From Adiantum capillus-veneris (lineage: Eukaryota > Streptophyta > Polypodiopsida > Polypodiales > Pteridaceae): DNA of 64,000 nucleotides. The notes under the pieces were generated by a model that worked only from the letters and a program-made list of their open reading frames with translations, was not told where the DNA came from and did no database searches. This document shows positions 1-10,990 of the stretch, piece after piece. A program made the position numbers and the translations under genes. The DNA is taken from NCBI GenBank assembly GCA_014529385.2, contig CM043957.1:82242881-82306880 (forward strand). Direction: 5' to 3'. Every line of letters begins with the position of its first letter. Position 1 is the first letter of the stretch.

Positions 1-420
1 TCACTGGCCACTTGACAAGCCTTGCATGTTTTACACCGATGGTGTACATCCCTGTTCAAGCTAGGCCAAGAGTATCCTGCTTGTAGAATCTTCCTACTGG
101 TGATATCTAGAGCAAAATGACTGTCGTAGACGCCATCATGGCAACTTGAAATTACCTCTGTGATCTCACTGGAGATCGGCACTCACCTGAGAATCTGATC
201 CTTGCCCTTACAATACAAGTGGTCGTTTACAAGGCGGTATCTGGTAGCCTTCCTTACCAGCCATTGTTTCTGGGCTTTGGTGTATCCCTCCGGACATTCT
301 CCTGTATCTAGAAAGCTGACGATATCAAGCATAGCATCACTACCTTGAAAGAGGGGTAGCTTTAGTTTGATTGCTCCTACGGGAACTTCTTGTATTCTTT
401 CTTTGGCTAGAGCATCTATC
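1..420 (-). pseudogene. Ty3/Tat-like integrase, N-terminal zinc-binding part (cut by window edge)
   Basis: Read on the minus strand this stretch encodes the N-terminal H2C2 zinc-binding part of a retrotransposon integrase, the enzyme that inserts element cDNA into the genome. Visible are a His pair near CHDGVYDSHF and, at the very window edge, CKTCKAC, the Cys pair of the H2C2 finger. About 100 residues upstream of it are open, ending just after the RNase H domain at 423-851. The catalytic core (DD35E) lies beyond the window, so completeness cannot be judged. Frame changes and stops between it and the neighbouring domain suggest a decayed copy. The order RNase H then integrase fits the Ty3/gypsy superfamily. 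Confidence 0.75.
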
Positions 421-422
421 TC

Positions 423-851
423 CTAATTTTCTGCTTTGGGGACATGAAATAGTTTCACTGCTTCAAATTTCCTTAGAAGATCCTTAACTTGGCGTAGTTG
501 ACCAAGTAAAACCTGATTTTTGCAAACCCAAGTGTCGTTTATCTGCCTTATCAAAAGCAAAGCATCGCCAAACACATTTAGGCGCTGAATTCCTTGTGAA
601 ATACATTGTTCCAACCCAAGAATTAGGGATTCATATTCTGCTTCATTGTTGGAGTGGGAGTGTAATAACTGCCCGATGGAGAATACTCTTCCTTGTTGCT
701 CATTGAAAATGACTATGCCAGGTGCAGACTGGTCCACTGTTCTTTTGTATTCTCCGTCAAAGAATAGAGAGTGAGCTCTTTCTAGCCTAGGACTCTCTAC
801 CATTGGTGTTTCTTCCTTTGCTTCCAATGTTGACCCTCCGCTTCTTCTCAT
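423..851 (-). pseudogene. Second (plant/archaeal-type) RNase H domain of Tat-like Ty3 element
   Basis: A 142-residue frame resembles the RVT_3-type RNase H found as an extra domain in the Tat lineage of plant Ty3 elements. Acidic catalytic positions are visible in order: FDG near the start, NNEAEYESL in the middle and VFGDALLLIRQ later. It lies between the remnant of the usual RNase H (about 860-1200) and the integrase, which is the place of the additional RNase H in Tat-like elements. The enzyme would remove RNA from RNA/DNA hybrids during reverse transcription. The frame is open here, but flanking domains are in other frames, so the polyprotein is broken. Confidence 0.7.
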
Positions 852-1695
852 AGTGGCGATGAGTGAGAATTCCCGCTAAACTAGCCCTGGTGGAGTTTTC
901 TACTTGCATGGTGTTTTCAAACTCTTGTAATCTAATTAGCCACTTAGAGATCCTAGATCAGACATCCATGTGTCGCATTACATATGGGAACTCCTTCCAT
1001 TGTCAGGATTACAAAGGGTCTAGGCAGGAGATAGGAGCAGAACTTTGTGGTAGCAAACATTAGTGCCAGAACCATGTGTTCTACTTCGGTAAATCCATTT
1101 TCTGACGGGGTCATGACCCGACTAGAAAGTAAATAGGACGCATGAAAGAAGTTTGGGGGTCCTTCTGCATTAGCACGGCTCCGAGTGTATCACTTCCTAC
1201 ACTAGGGTTCACATAAAATGGCTCGTCCCACTTAAAAGTGAAATGGTGGGAAGCTTAGCTAGCATTTGCTTTACCTCGGTAAATTGCTGCTCATTTTCTT
1301 CACTCCATGAGAAGACATCCCTCTGGGTGATTTGTTGTAGGGGGAGGACCACTTGAGATAGCAAGTGAATGAACCTGCTTAAGTATCTTACATTCTGAAG
1401 AAAAGAAACCAACTGCTTAGCAGTGGTGGGTGACGACAAAGATACCAGTGCTTGAATCTTGCTAGGGTCAACCTCAATCCCTTTTGCTGAAATTACATGG
1501 CCAAGGAGAGTGAATTTGCTTTCACCAATGTGACACTTATCCACGTTGAGCTAGCCACCCAAGGTTTGTAGCCTGGTTAAGCCATCATAGACTTTGTTTA
1601 AATGAAGGGCTCGTGAACTATAGATGCAAAAATCATCTATGAAAACCCGTATTGATGTTCCAAAGTAGGGTTGGAAAACAAAGGTCACATAGCGC
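852..1695 (-). pseudogene. Ty3 reverse transcriptase, C-terminal half, and RNase H remnant
   Basis: Two adjoining frames (1551-1695 and 1209-1544) continue the reverse transcriptase that starts at 3710-4145. The catalytic YxDD-type box reads VFIDDF and is followed by LLGHVISAKGIEVDP, the conserved stretch after the active site, then the connection with YLSRFI and FSWSEENEQQF at the RNase H junction. The RNase H region (about 860-1200) is too decayed to read through. The domain is separated from its N-terminal half by a 2.0-kb insertion, so the enzyme cannot be made as one chain. Identification as Ty3-type RT is secure from motif order; lineage is inferred from the second RNase H downstream. 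Confidence 0.8.
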
Positions 1696-3709
1696 TGTCG
1701 AGACATTTGCGGTCTTGCCAGGAAAGCCCCAGGCTTATGGCTGTGAGAGTTTGTGAGAGAACTCAACAAAAACTATATGAAGGAGTTAAACCATAGATGC
1801 CATGAAGACTAGGGTTTGGAAAGAAGTGCAATCAAAGAAGACTCACTCTTTCTCTCTTGCACTTACACACACAAAGAAAGAACACAAAAGAGAATGTCAA
1901 AACAATACGAAAATGAAAACATCAAGGCTATGGTCATATCGTATCATGGGTAATATGAAAGGGTTAATAGATGAGTTAATGGCATTCAATCTTGGCTGAC
2001 CAAATAGGCTACGAATTGTTCTTTGGAATTGTAGTTTTGTGCTTACCATAATATATATATTTTGTCTAGTGATTGGGATTAATTGTGTGTACAAATCCTC
2101 TATGTTCATAGCAAGATAACTACGCTTACGTCAAAAGAAAATTTATAGTCTATGAGAGGTAGTATGATAGGATCCGGTGATAGAAGTATTTCATTAAGCC
2201 TTTCTGGGCCAAAGAGAAACACTATACGTTGTTGAAAGTGTATTTTTTGGCTAATCCATACGTTAATTCTAATAGATCGTACAGAGTGAAAGCGATAGAA
2301 ATGATTATCATGTGGGTTATTCATCTAGGATAGTATGTGAGAAATGTAGATATGAGAGAAGTGAAGAGATGAGAAGTTTCCCTCCCAAGCCCTATTCTTG
2401 CCCGTAGGCAATAAGGATACTGCGGGGAGAGATGTACCTGTAGAAAAGAGAACCTAGAATTTGCAGAGAGGATGAATTACTAAGAATGAGAGAGATAGGT
2501 TTGGTTAAGGAGATGAGATTAGATACATATATATATGTTGGATTAGAGATGAAAATGAAAACAACAAGAAATCAAGAAAACATCAATGTAGAACACATCT
2601 TACTTGAAACCCTTTGGCACCATTATTGATGGAAGAGAGAAGAAGAGGGGAGAATTCAACGTTGATTGATACGCCAAGTACAACACCTTCTTTGATTAGA
2701 GTTGATCTTCCAAGAATAGCGTACAAGAATGGCTAGTCTTCCTCTAGGAGAAAGTGTAGGCTTGGGCTTATGTTAATGGGGCTAAGTACAATTAGGCATT
2801 ACTACTCACTCCCTCAAGAATTCCTCTCATCAATGGCTTGAATGCTTTTGTTCCTTTTCAAGGAAGAAGAGGTCCCCTTTTATAGGTGAAGGGAACCCCC
2901 AAGGGTTTACACAAGAAGAGAGGAGCCAGTGTGAATAGGAATTGGAAAAGTTGGAAATGAGCTGTCCCTGCATGATGTGGGCAAACTGGGATCCAGTATT
3001 TTGATCATATCTCCTCAATCGTGGCTCCAAATAAAAAAGTAAAAATATGGGCAGAAACTTCAGCTCATTAGCCACAATTTTCATTTTAAAATCATTTTCC
3101 AATTCGGATTGGAACCTTGTGTAAAAATTCATCAAAATAGGGTCCATTTCTGGCAGCAAAAGTCTTCCCGTGGTCCCCTTAGCCTAGACTTTCATTTAAT
3201 TCCAAAGGACACCTCATGCCATATGAAAGCATGACATTGCTCCTTGACAAAGTTTTGTAATCATGCTTGCAATAATGCATTAAAATAAGTGTATCTTTGA
3301 AATCATGCCACCTAGTGCCCCACTAGGATTTGATTCCCTCCTAGTAGCTATTTAAAAAGAAATATAAGAAAAGTATAAAAAATACATAGAATATATATAT
3401 ATATTGGAGTTTACCCTAGATATAGGATCTAGCTACGGTGTGAGATGATAATGAGATAGTAAAAATAAAGAATCAATGCTTTTTGCCCCAAGTTAAAGAG
3501 GCGGAGCTATTGAGCTTTTCCCATAGTATTTTTTGATGGTAAAGTAAGGATAGGTTACCCTTGAGAAAAATAATAGGATGAGATAGAAGGCTTATTATTA
3601 TACTTAAATATGCATATGTACATTATAGGAAAGATAATTATGTATCTAAAAAGTTACAAGATAGATCTTGTAGCATGCGTTCCCACTATGTACGTGTCAC
3701 AGCACGACA
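1696..3709 (-). mobile_element. Solo LTR (about 2.0 kb) inserted in the RT gene
   Basis: A 2.0-kb block splits the RT codons between APATFQR and VTFVFQP. It begins TGTCGAGACA and ends GCACGACA on the plus strand (TG...CA), and a direct repeat AGCGCTG overlaps both junctions; the duplication is four to seven bases depending on where the boundary is placed. Removing the block and one repeat restores the RT reading frame, which proves insertion. A TATAAAAGG-like box on the minus strand at 2875-2884 suggests an LTR promoter pointing the same way as the host element. No polymerase domains lie inside. Two related minus-strand frames (1897-2109 and 2106-2324) reflect an internal degenerate repeat, not genes. 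Confidence 0.65.
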
Positions 3710-4145
3710 GCGCTGAAATGTGGCCGGGGCGTTAGTGAGGCCAAAAGGCATCACCCTGTAAGCAAAGTATCCCCAATGTGTGATGAAGGTTGTCTTCTTC
3801 TTATCTTCTTCCGCAATGCTCATCTGGAAGTATCCTGAGTAGCCATTGCACACTGTGTATCGTTCGTGACCCGTTCGTGACCCGCCACTTCAACCTGCTT
3901 GTAGAAAACTTCTCACTTCTTTAAGTAGTGCCTCTTGTTGGATTACTCCAAGTCTTCTGAGCTTCTGCACTACGAGTTTACTACCTTCCTTGAGTTTTAT
4001 GTGGTGTTGCACTACTGTAATTCCTGTGATCTTATCATAGCCATCAATGAACAAAGTAGTGAAGTTACCTAACATGAAGACATATTCCTTCCTTTCTTCA
4101 TCGATTAACTCATTTGAGGCATTTTTTGTAACTTACATGCATCCT
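3710..4145 (-). pseudogene. Ty3 reverse transcriptase, N-terminal half
   Basis: The frame at 3890-4075 carries the RT entry region, with VVQHHIKLKEGSK and QKLRRLG, followed in another frame (about 3710-3800) by GYFAYRVMPFGLTNAPATFQR, the highly conserved RT box ahead of the catalytic aspartates. The active-site half lies across the solo LTR at 852-1695. At least one frameshift separates 3890 from 3800. The reverse transcriptase would copy element RNA to cDNA in the cytoplasmic particle; this copy is inactive. Confidence 0.75.
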
Positions 4146-4832
4146 CTAGGACTGCGTACCTGATGGTTCCTCTTGGTTTGTCAGGGATATTTTTGGGTCT
4201 TTAAGAATGACCCCCATCACTTGAATGCTATTGTCGCTCCCGTCAGTGGTGGTTGTCTCTTCTCCTGAGGTAGACCAATAGTCGTTGGTGGACTCATCAT
4301 CTGAAGCCTCCAAGATCATGTTGCGTTGCTTCCCAGTCCTCATGTCGTAGAATATGGACTTCCCTTTAGCGTCCTTCATTTGAATCATTCCAGTGCTCCA
4401 ATCTTGTTTAGCTTCCATAGCCATAAGCCAAGGCCTCCCAAGAATGATGGGGTAGCCCTCCCCTTTGTGTGGCATGACAAAGATGTCCACCTCCACTTCT
4501 GTATTGAATGCTTTTACTTTGACCGCATTCACAATGCCCACTCATTTCACTCTTACATTATTTGTCATTTTGGCTTGACAGGGTGCCGGCCTACTTACCT
4601 CTAGTCCTAGATGGTGCATCATCTTTTCACTCATCATGCATATTTGCACGCCACCATCTATGTAGACGTTTGAGATTCGTTTCCCCTTGATGTTGGCATC
4701 CATGGTTGGTAGGATGTCGTCGAGATCCCTTCCAGAGATAGCCCCAGCTATCCTGGGTCTTGATTTCCTGGTACTCACCATTTTGTCCATTGCCTCCTCA
4801 TTCTTGGTGCAAGGTGGAGTAATTGGGGCCAA
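4146..4832 (-). pseudogene. Ty3 aspartic protease (DGG active-site variant)
   Basis: Two frames (4542-4832 and 4146-4541) make a retropepsin-like region. The expected D-S/T-G motif reads YIDGGVQICMMS, with Gly at the second position, and the later conserved strand reads IILGRPWL. Linking sequence to RT follows. The protease cleaves the Gag-Pol polyprotein. A protease from a different Ty3 family in this window (near 55130) also shows DGG, so this may be a lineage trait and not damage; that is inference. One stop codon lies between the two frames. Confidence 0.6.
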
Positions 4833-6000
4833 GTTATCTTCGGGCCCTGCATCAATACATCTTGAACTAAGTCATAGGGTTTTGCATATTCACCTAGTGA
4901 GAAGTCCACGATGTCTATCTTCTGTCGCGGTTTAGCTGCTTGCTTGTTAGACTCGGCCTTCCCTTTCATTTTCTCTTCTCTTTGAGAGGCTTCCTCGTGA
5001 CTGGCACGCTTCACTCCCATAGTGTCCACTTCTTCTACCTTTGCTTTTCCTTTGTGCTTCTCTCGAACTGATTCTTCTACCTTTGCCTTCCCTTTAGCCT
5101 CCAAGCTAATAACACTCACCGCTTGGTTCACAACAGATGGTGGGGGTAGTGGTGGAATGACAGGTTGTGGTGGTGGTGGTTGTTGTTGTACAGGTGGTCG
5201 AAGGATCTGGACCGGTGGGATTGGCCTTGGTTGCCTAGGTAGTGGTGATATTTCTCTTGGAAGAGAGATCTAATTCTGTCTCCCCCCTCTATTGAAATTA
5301 TGCCTCCTTGGATGTGGACAGTAGTACATACCATGGCCGTCTTCCCCGCAATTGTAGCAATGGTACTCTTGGTTCTACCTTTTTTGTCCTCTTCCTTGCT
5401 CTGGATTTCTAACAGGTGCATGCCCTTGTTGCACTAGATGCACGGATAAACTCTCTAGTTGGGTGGTGATGCGATTTAGCAGGTCTTGCTGCTCCTCTGA
5501 TGCCTCTTGCGGTTGGGCTCTATGACTGGCTGTTGCAGTCACTGGGGTTGGTCGGGCTGAGCTTGTTTCCTCTGACTCATTTACTCTTGCTTGCATGTGC
5601 AGCTTCTTGTCTTTAAGGCGGGCTACTTCTACTGCCAACTCATATGTTGGCAGGAAACCTTCCCTTCATCTTCTCTCTAAGGAGCGACCATAGACCAGCA
5701 ATGAAACGGTCCTTCTTTAGGAAAATAGGCGCTCCTTCGCCTTCCTCCAGTGAGGCAACCCATCTCTCCCATAAGTCCACAAACTTGGACACGTAGGTGG
5801 CATACACTAGCAGAACTCCCTGCTTCAATTCCGTCAGTAGTAGCTGCCATAGCTTTTCCGAGGTTGTGCCTCCACCAAACCTCTTTACAAAAGCAGCCCT
5901 TAACACATCCCATGCATTCTTGGTAGCCTGGGGCAATGCATTATACTAGGAGTTGGCCTCTACTTTCATCAGTAGAGGAAAAATTCGAAGTCGTGAAACG
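4833..6000 (-). pseudogene. Ty3 gag (capsid and CCHC zinc knuckle)
   Basis: The frame at 5640-5936 matches the retrotransposon gag capsid domain (AWDVLRAAFVKRFGGG, then WERWVASLEEG and DRFIAGL). Downstream a coiled, Q-rich segment leads to a zinc knuckle with spacing C-X2-C-X4-H-X4-C (CYNCGEDGHGMYYC, 5318-5359). A K/E-rich linker (4775-5131) joins the protease. Gag forms the particle that packages element RNA. The frames are offset by small indels, so the protein is broken at least twice. The capsid start lies near 6000, since frames lose similarity upstream. Confidence 0.7.
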
Positions 6001-6368
6001 TCATCATCTTTGTTGGAAACGACACAAGCAATGTCGAAATCATCCAAAAAGTCGGTGGTGAGATCTTCTCCCTTCTTTCCATTGAATGTGGGGAGAGAAA
6101 CACTTGCCATGGTAGTGAATCAGGAAATTACAAACCTTTTTTTATTTTTTATTTTAGATTAATGACAGTAGCGGCTTATAGCGGCTTTTTACAGGGTTGG
6201 GTGGATAGGTTAAAACAGGATAAAGATAGAAACATTAAAGGAATGGTGGTAATACAATATGGGGAGAATGATAGGTTTTGGGGAATTAAGGCTTTCTCCT
6301 AGTACCACCACACCGAATAGGTACACGATCTTCTGAAGATTTTCCTATCTACATAGATATGCTGCAGG

Positions 6369-7330
6369 AATTTGAACGAGAATGTTGTCGGCCCATTTTT
6401 CATCATGCATAGAGGGTGGAGTACTTACTTATACTCTTACCATGCCAGTGTTGATGAATCGGCACATCCACAGGAGGTCGTCGCCTTTCATGGGCTCTAC
6501 CTTTCCTTTGTCGCTCAGCACGTACGGGGTGATGGCGACGCGTCTGACCACTCCCATCCTCTTGGCTAGTAGCAATTGTAGATAATTTCCGTAGTCGGCG
6601 TGTTGCATGAATTCCACTCCATTCACCTGCAACTCGTCTCTAGCCCACTGGGTTTCACCCGAGGTAGGGAGAGGAGGAAGACCCTCTACCCGTCTTCCAA
6701 AACAGCAAGAGCAGTAACCGAACCACTCTTCTTTAGGACATGGGAATCTTATTACCACTTCTTCTTCAGGATTGTCGAAGTAGACTGATATTACTCTCAT
6801 GCGTCGTGCAAATCGGTAGGCGACCTTCCGCCGCTTAGCTTTGGATGACTTACTCTTTGGCAAGCTGGGTACAACCCGGCTCTCTGAGCTTGAAGCACTT
6901 GATTGGCCAGATGCTTCTCCCTTCGGGGTCATGTGTTTCCAGACTGGATTATCTTTTCCTTACCTTTGGCTCGAGCAGCCCCTTTAGGCCATTTTGGAGT
7001 AAAGGTTACAACTTTGACTGCAGTTTCTTTAGGGAAGAGAGGCCTCACAGTTTTCTTTTCTCCTTTGATGTAGATGACTTCTTCCTGATGAATGTCGATG
7101 TAGACGATTTTCAACCCCTTTGCTGCCTTCGTTGTTGGCACTCATTGACAGTGTGTTTTGGTTGACAACAGTGATGGCACTTTGTAGACCTCCCACCTGA
7201 TGCTCTCAACTTGTGGTTAGAATGAGCAACACGAGATGGAGAATTTATCTCTTGAATAATGACGACACTGCAGCCTGGCAGTAGTACTTCAATGAAGGTG
7301 GCTAGTGCCTCCTTAGTCTCCTTCCGTCCT
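6369..7330 (-). pseudogene. Unassigned Gag-like ORFs with a second zinc knuckle
   Basis: Two minus-strand frames (6929-7141, 70 residues; 6429-6932, 167 residues) and a CCHC-like motif CHHCCQPKHTVNEC (7138-7179, correct C-X2-C-X4-H-X4-C spacing) lie between the 5' LTR remnant and the recognised gag. The larger frame has a basic KSSKAKRRK stretch and a compositionally normal C-terminal half with FPCPKEEWFGYCSCCFGRR. I do not recognise the family. It could be an upstream extra ORF of the Tat-like element or a remnant of another element. Position and the zinc knuckle argue for a retroelement origin. Confidence 0.4.
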
Positions 7331-7437
7331 CCAGTTAGAAAATTCCTTCAGCCATTCGTCCATGATTGATGGCGTGCGTCACTTTCAGCATTGTAATCTG
7401 AAGGTTTCTTAGAAGCCCTCCTCAGTGGGGCACCAAA

Positions 7438-8200
7438 TGACGGGAGCAAAGCGACACCCGAACCCCGACGGCCTCTAAAACGCCGGGGGCCGATGGCACG
7501 CCACGAGCCGGTCACGGTAAAGCGAACAAGGGGTACCACCTACCTTTGAGCGGCTAGGACGCAGACCACGGTGATGTGAACACCGCAAACTTACACACAC
7601 ACACACACAGAGGGAGAGAGAGAGTGAGAGAGAGAGAGAGAAAGAGAGACAAATGATGAAAACCCTTGGGGGTGTGAGGGAGAATTGTTTCTGTAGTATT
7701 TACAATGACCTTCCTTCCGGCAAGGCGGCACACCGTGGTGATAGAGAGGTAGGGAGAAGAGATGGTGAAACTACTTGGTGCGTTCTCTAAAGACGACTCG
7801 ATGATTGTGAAACTTGCTACCAAGAACGTGTATGTGTGTGTGCATCGACCATTGGAGTCGAGAGGTGGACGTAGCTCCCTTCACAAGGTGCAATTCCCAA
7901 AGCAAACCATCACACAAGTCCCCTCTCCATGATGCCAATAGTGTCAATTCTTCCCACTAAAACTCTACAAAGTGCTGACCTCTCATGAACTGCCCCCCCC
8001 CCCCCCGATAGTGACCTCTTAGTGTCCTTTTATAGGTGTTGGCTGCTTGGATTAGGGTAGTCCCGGTGCTAATCAGGGAGACAAACCAAGGCGGTGGGCC
8101 CGGTGTGGTTGACCCTTGCTTTGTCTTGGGAGTTATTTAAAATAAAAACCTCTAGGTGGGCCTTTGTGACCATCACCTAGAGAGAGGGAATTTACAAATT
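7438..8200 (-). mobile_element. Part of the 5' LTR of the Tat-like element
   Basis: Minus-strand sequence ending at 7438 reads ...CCCGTCA followed by TTTGGTGCCCC, which has the look of an LTR end next to a primer-binding site of the TGG(C/T)GCC type used by Tat/Athila elements. A TATAAAAGG-like box on the minus strand at 8026-8034 fits the LTR promoter. The outer LTR end is not identifiable because the sequence runs into low-complexity DNA. 7597-7650 inside it is a (CA)n(GA)n stretch and 7992-8006 is a C run. Confidence 0.45.
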
Positions 8201-8465
8201 GGAATTTTACAAGGCTTGGGTGAAAACTGAAAAAATGATGATGATAACCTACGGTTTACTGAAAATGGTGTCACGGTTGCGTGATTCCGGCGAATGGTGT
8301 GCTTGCCGGTGCGTCGGTGTAGCGCGTACGTCTTTTCGAGGTCGGCCGAGGCATGCCTTCGGCACCTTTGTTCTTTTTGTTGTCGGTGTCGCGTGCTTTG
8401 GGCTGCTTTCTTCTGTGGATGCTGTCGATGCCGATGGATCTTTCATTTTTTTATTATTTTGTAGT

Positions 8466-9630
8466 TCGGTGTGTGCTTTTATGCATGTGTGTGTATGCAT
8501 GTATGGGTGGGTAGGTGTGTGGATATAGGTGTGTGTGTATGCGTGAGTGTGGGTGTGTGTGTTTTTTGTATATGTATATGTGTGAATGCATGCGTGGGAA
8601 CGGGGGAGGGAATTATATATATAAATATATTTTTTTGTTTAATTTTTTGTAAATTACTGATCTGTAATGCAGAGGCGGGGGAGGAGATGGGGTGAGAGGC
8701 GGGGGGGATGTATGTGCGTGTATGTGTGTGTATGTGTGGGTGTGTGTGTGTGTAGCGCTGCAAGGGCCGGGGGTTAAGGAGAGAGAGAGAGAGCGCGGAG
8801 ATGGCGGCTACCTGCAGGGCACGCACATAGCACGAAGGAGAGAGGGAGAGGGTGATGAGGGAGGGAGAGGATGGTGTGTGTGCGTGTGTGTGGTTCCAAG
8901 CGCCCGCGAGGCCCGGGGTAGGTGTGTGGGCGTGAGAGGGAGAAAGCGAGGACGCCTGCTGCCGAAATTCGAGGGGGGGGAGCGTAGTCAACGGGAGACA
9001 ACACGGAGGGAGAGGATGAGTTAAGAGAATGGGGGGGGGGGGTCCCACCATGGGAGTAAGAGAGAGGGAGAGCAAGGGGTGAGGAGGGGGGGGGGGGGGG
9101 GTCCCACCATGGGAGTAAGAGAGAGGGAGAGCAAGGGGTGAGGAGGGAGGGAGGAGGGTACATAGTAGAGAGAGAGAGTGAGAGATATAGAGGGAGGGAG
9201 AGAGAGGGCTTGCCCTAAGGCCCGCGGGGCCTTCCTAAAGGAGAGAGTGAGAGAGAGCTAGAGTTAGAGCTAGGTGAGGGGGGGGAATATTAGGAGGTGG
9301 TATGCCAGGAAGAAAACAAGGGGGGGGTGGGTATAGCGGCCCACCGGGGCTGGGGCGTGGACAAGCAGAGAGAGGGAGGGAGAATATTTAGAAGAGAGAG
9401 AGGGAGGATAATATCTGTGGCGGCCCGCCGGAGGGTGTGACAGAGGCACCAATGCACCTACCAAGTCGGGTGATGCAGCGACAGAGTAGGAGAGAGAGAG
9501 AATATTGGCAGAGCCGGGCAGTAGGAGAGAGAGGGGTTCGTCTTCTGGCGATAATGGAGAGATGTGTGGCCAAACTGGCGGCGCCTGGCTAGTGGTTAAC
9601 CTTAGAGGGGGGGGGGGGGGTATGGTGAAT
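8466..9630. repeat. Low-complexity GT/GA/G-rich block
   Basis: About 1.1 kb of GT-rich, then GA- and G-rich sequence without a credible gene. It includes a 60-bp-scale tandem pair near 9025-9150, in which a G run is followed by GTCCCACCATGGGAG twice, and further G runs near 9607-9620. Long minus-strand frames here are proline/serine/histidine-rich products of the base composition. The 5' LTR expected for the following chromovirus-like element is not visible in this stretch. Confidence 0.6.
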
Positions 9631-9729
9631 GGTAAGAGCTTTTTTTTTGTTTTTTTTCTTCCTTCTTTTTTCCTTTTGGTAACAAGCCTTCCCTTCCTTA
9701 GGGTGTGGTTCTCACAACCACGGTTTTGA

Positions 9730-10990
9730 AAGCCGACCATCAGCACCTTTGGTGCTATAGACAAAGTTTTGGACTTCATCCAACAATTTGATGTGGCCTT
9801 TGGAGACGAGGGCTTCACCCGGGGGATTCACCATGTAAAACTGACCGCACCACGTAAGTGTAGGGGAAGGGGTTTTTTTAACAAGTTACATAAGCGTATA
9901 AGTTAGGGGCATGCTCCCAATAATTTATCTCCCAAGATTAAAAATAAGGGAGGGGGTATCATATTTATGGGGGGGGGACCTGAGCCGGGTTGATTACTTG
10001 TAACGATTGGTCACCAATGTGAAATAGAACTCAAATGAATTTAGGGGAAGTTTTATATTAGGGCACACATCAAATTTTGCATCGAGCCGGTCATAGATAA
10101 GGGCTGATTTGAAGCAAGTCAAGCGTTGATTTAAACCAACTTTGGATGGATCAAAACTGAACGTATAGCCAGAGTGCATCGGGTACATAGTTTGAAAGGC
10201 AAACTAAGACACATTGAGGCTACATCTAGTTATCAATAGATGTGGGTCCTTAGTATGTTACCAATCACTATGCTACACACTCTTTGAGTAGTTTTACTAA
10301 GTTAGATCATGTGAGACCTAAAATTTGTATGTAAGATAGGGGTATCATAGTTTTATTCATTGATTGTCGTATAAGCGTAGAAAGAGGGGTCATATTCCGT
10401 AATACGAGTCGTATATAGGGGTTTTATCAAAGTTATCCGCTCGTAGGTGGCATCCCGTTTTGTATATAGAGTGAATCCCCCGGGGGGCTTCACAGAGTCC
10501 TCCAAGCTACATGATGTAGCTATGCACTTCCAAAAGTCTTCCCGACAATAGTGGGCTAGCCTCCGTGGCAACGGTGAAGCTCTTAAGACTTGGAAAACTC
10601 TACGGGTTTCTATCATGAAGCGATTTCTTGCAAGTGATGCCAAAAAGTGCTCACTAAGTGGCAAAGCTTGAAGCTACTCCCCAACGAGTCTATCCACAAG
10701 TATGTGGACAAGTTTTTAGATTTACATCCCAAAGCTACAGTCTTCCAAAAGATAGACTTTGCCGAGCAAAAGCAACAATTTTGTGAGGCATTACCCAAAA
10801 AGAATTTTTGAGTTTGCACATCATTTCCAACAAGGGGCTAAAAGAAATGCTAAGCCCATAGAAAACAAAGAGCGACATGAATCAAGAGGGAACAACAATA
10901 CTCAAAACTCTTCTCAAGATAACAACAAAAACAAGACCAAGGAGAAAGGAGTTTACAAAGGTAAATTAAACTCTCTCTTGAAGAGCTAGA
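9730..10990 (+). pseudogene. Chromovirus-like Ty3 element A: gag
   Basis: Gag starts in one frame with KVLDFIQQFDVAFGDEGFT (about 9750-9818) and resumes at 10494 with SKLHDVAMHFQKSSRQ and KTLRVSIMKRFL, the usual order of a plant Ty3 Gag capsid. The two halves are separated by the 667-bp insertion at 9818-10484; deleting that insertion and one target repeat rejoins DEGFT with ESSK. A stop follows SSRQ, and the frame shifts again before the basic C-terminal part at 10830-10980. No in-frame start or 5' LTR could be placed upstream of 9730. Confidence 0.7.
9818..10484. mobile_element. Small inverted-repeat DNA element (MITE-like) in gag
   Basis: The block has perfect 14-bp terminal inverted repeats, CCCGGGGGATTCAC at 9818-9831 and its complement at 10471-10484, and is flanked by GGGCTTCA direct repeats (9810-9817 and 10485-10492; nine bases if the terminal C is counted as target). 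Removing it restores the gag reading frame. An 8-9 bp target duplication fits hAT or Mutator-type elements. It has no coding capacity, so it is non-autonomous. A G run lies at about 9970-9977. Confidence 0.75.

Noticed and set aside
7434-7560. GC-rich stretch considered as an rRNA or tRNA fragment
   Set aside because: No cloverleaf or rRNA signature; LTR end next to a primer site explains it better.
8479-9163. 198- and 129-codon minus-strand frames rich in Pro, Ser, His
   Set aside because: Arise from GT- and G-rich low-complexity DNA; no conserved domain.
9270-9818. 182-codon minus-strand frame
   Set aside because: Lies over low-complexity sequence and antisense to the gag start of element A.
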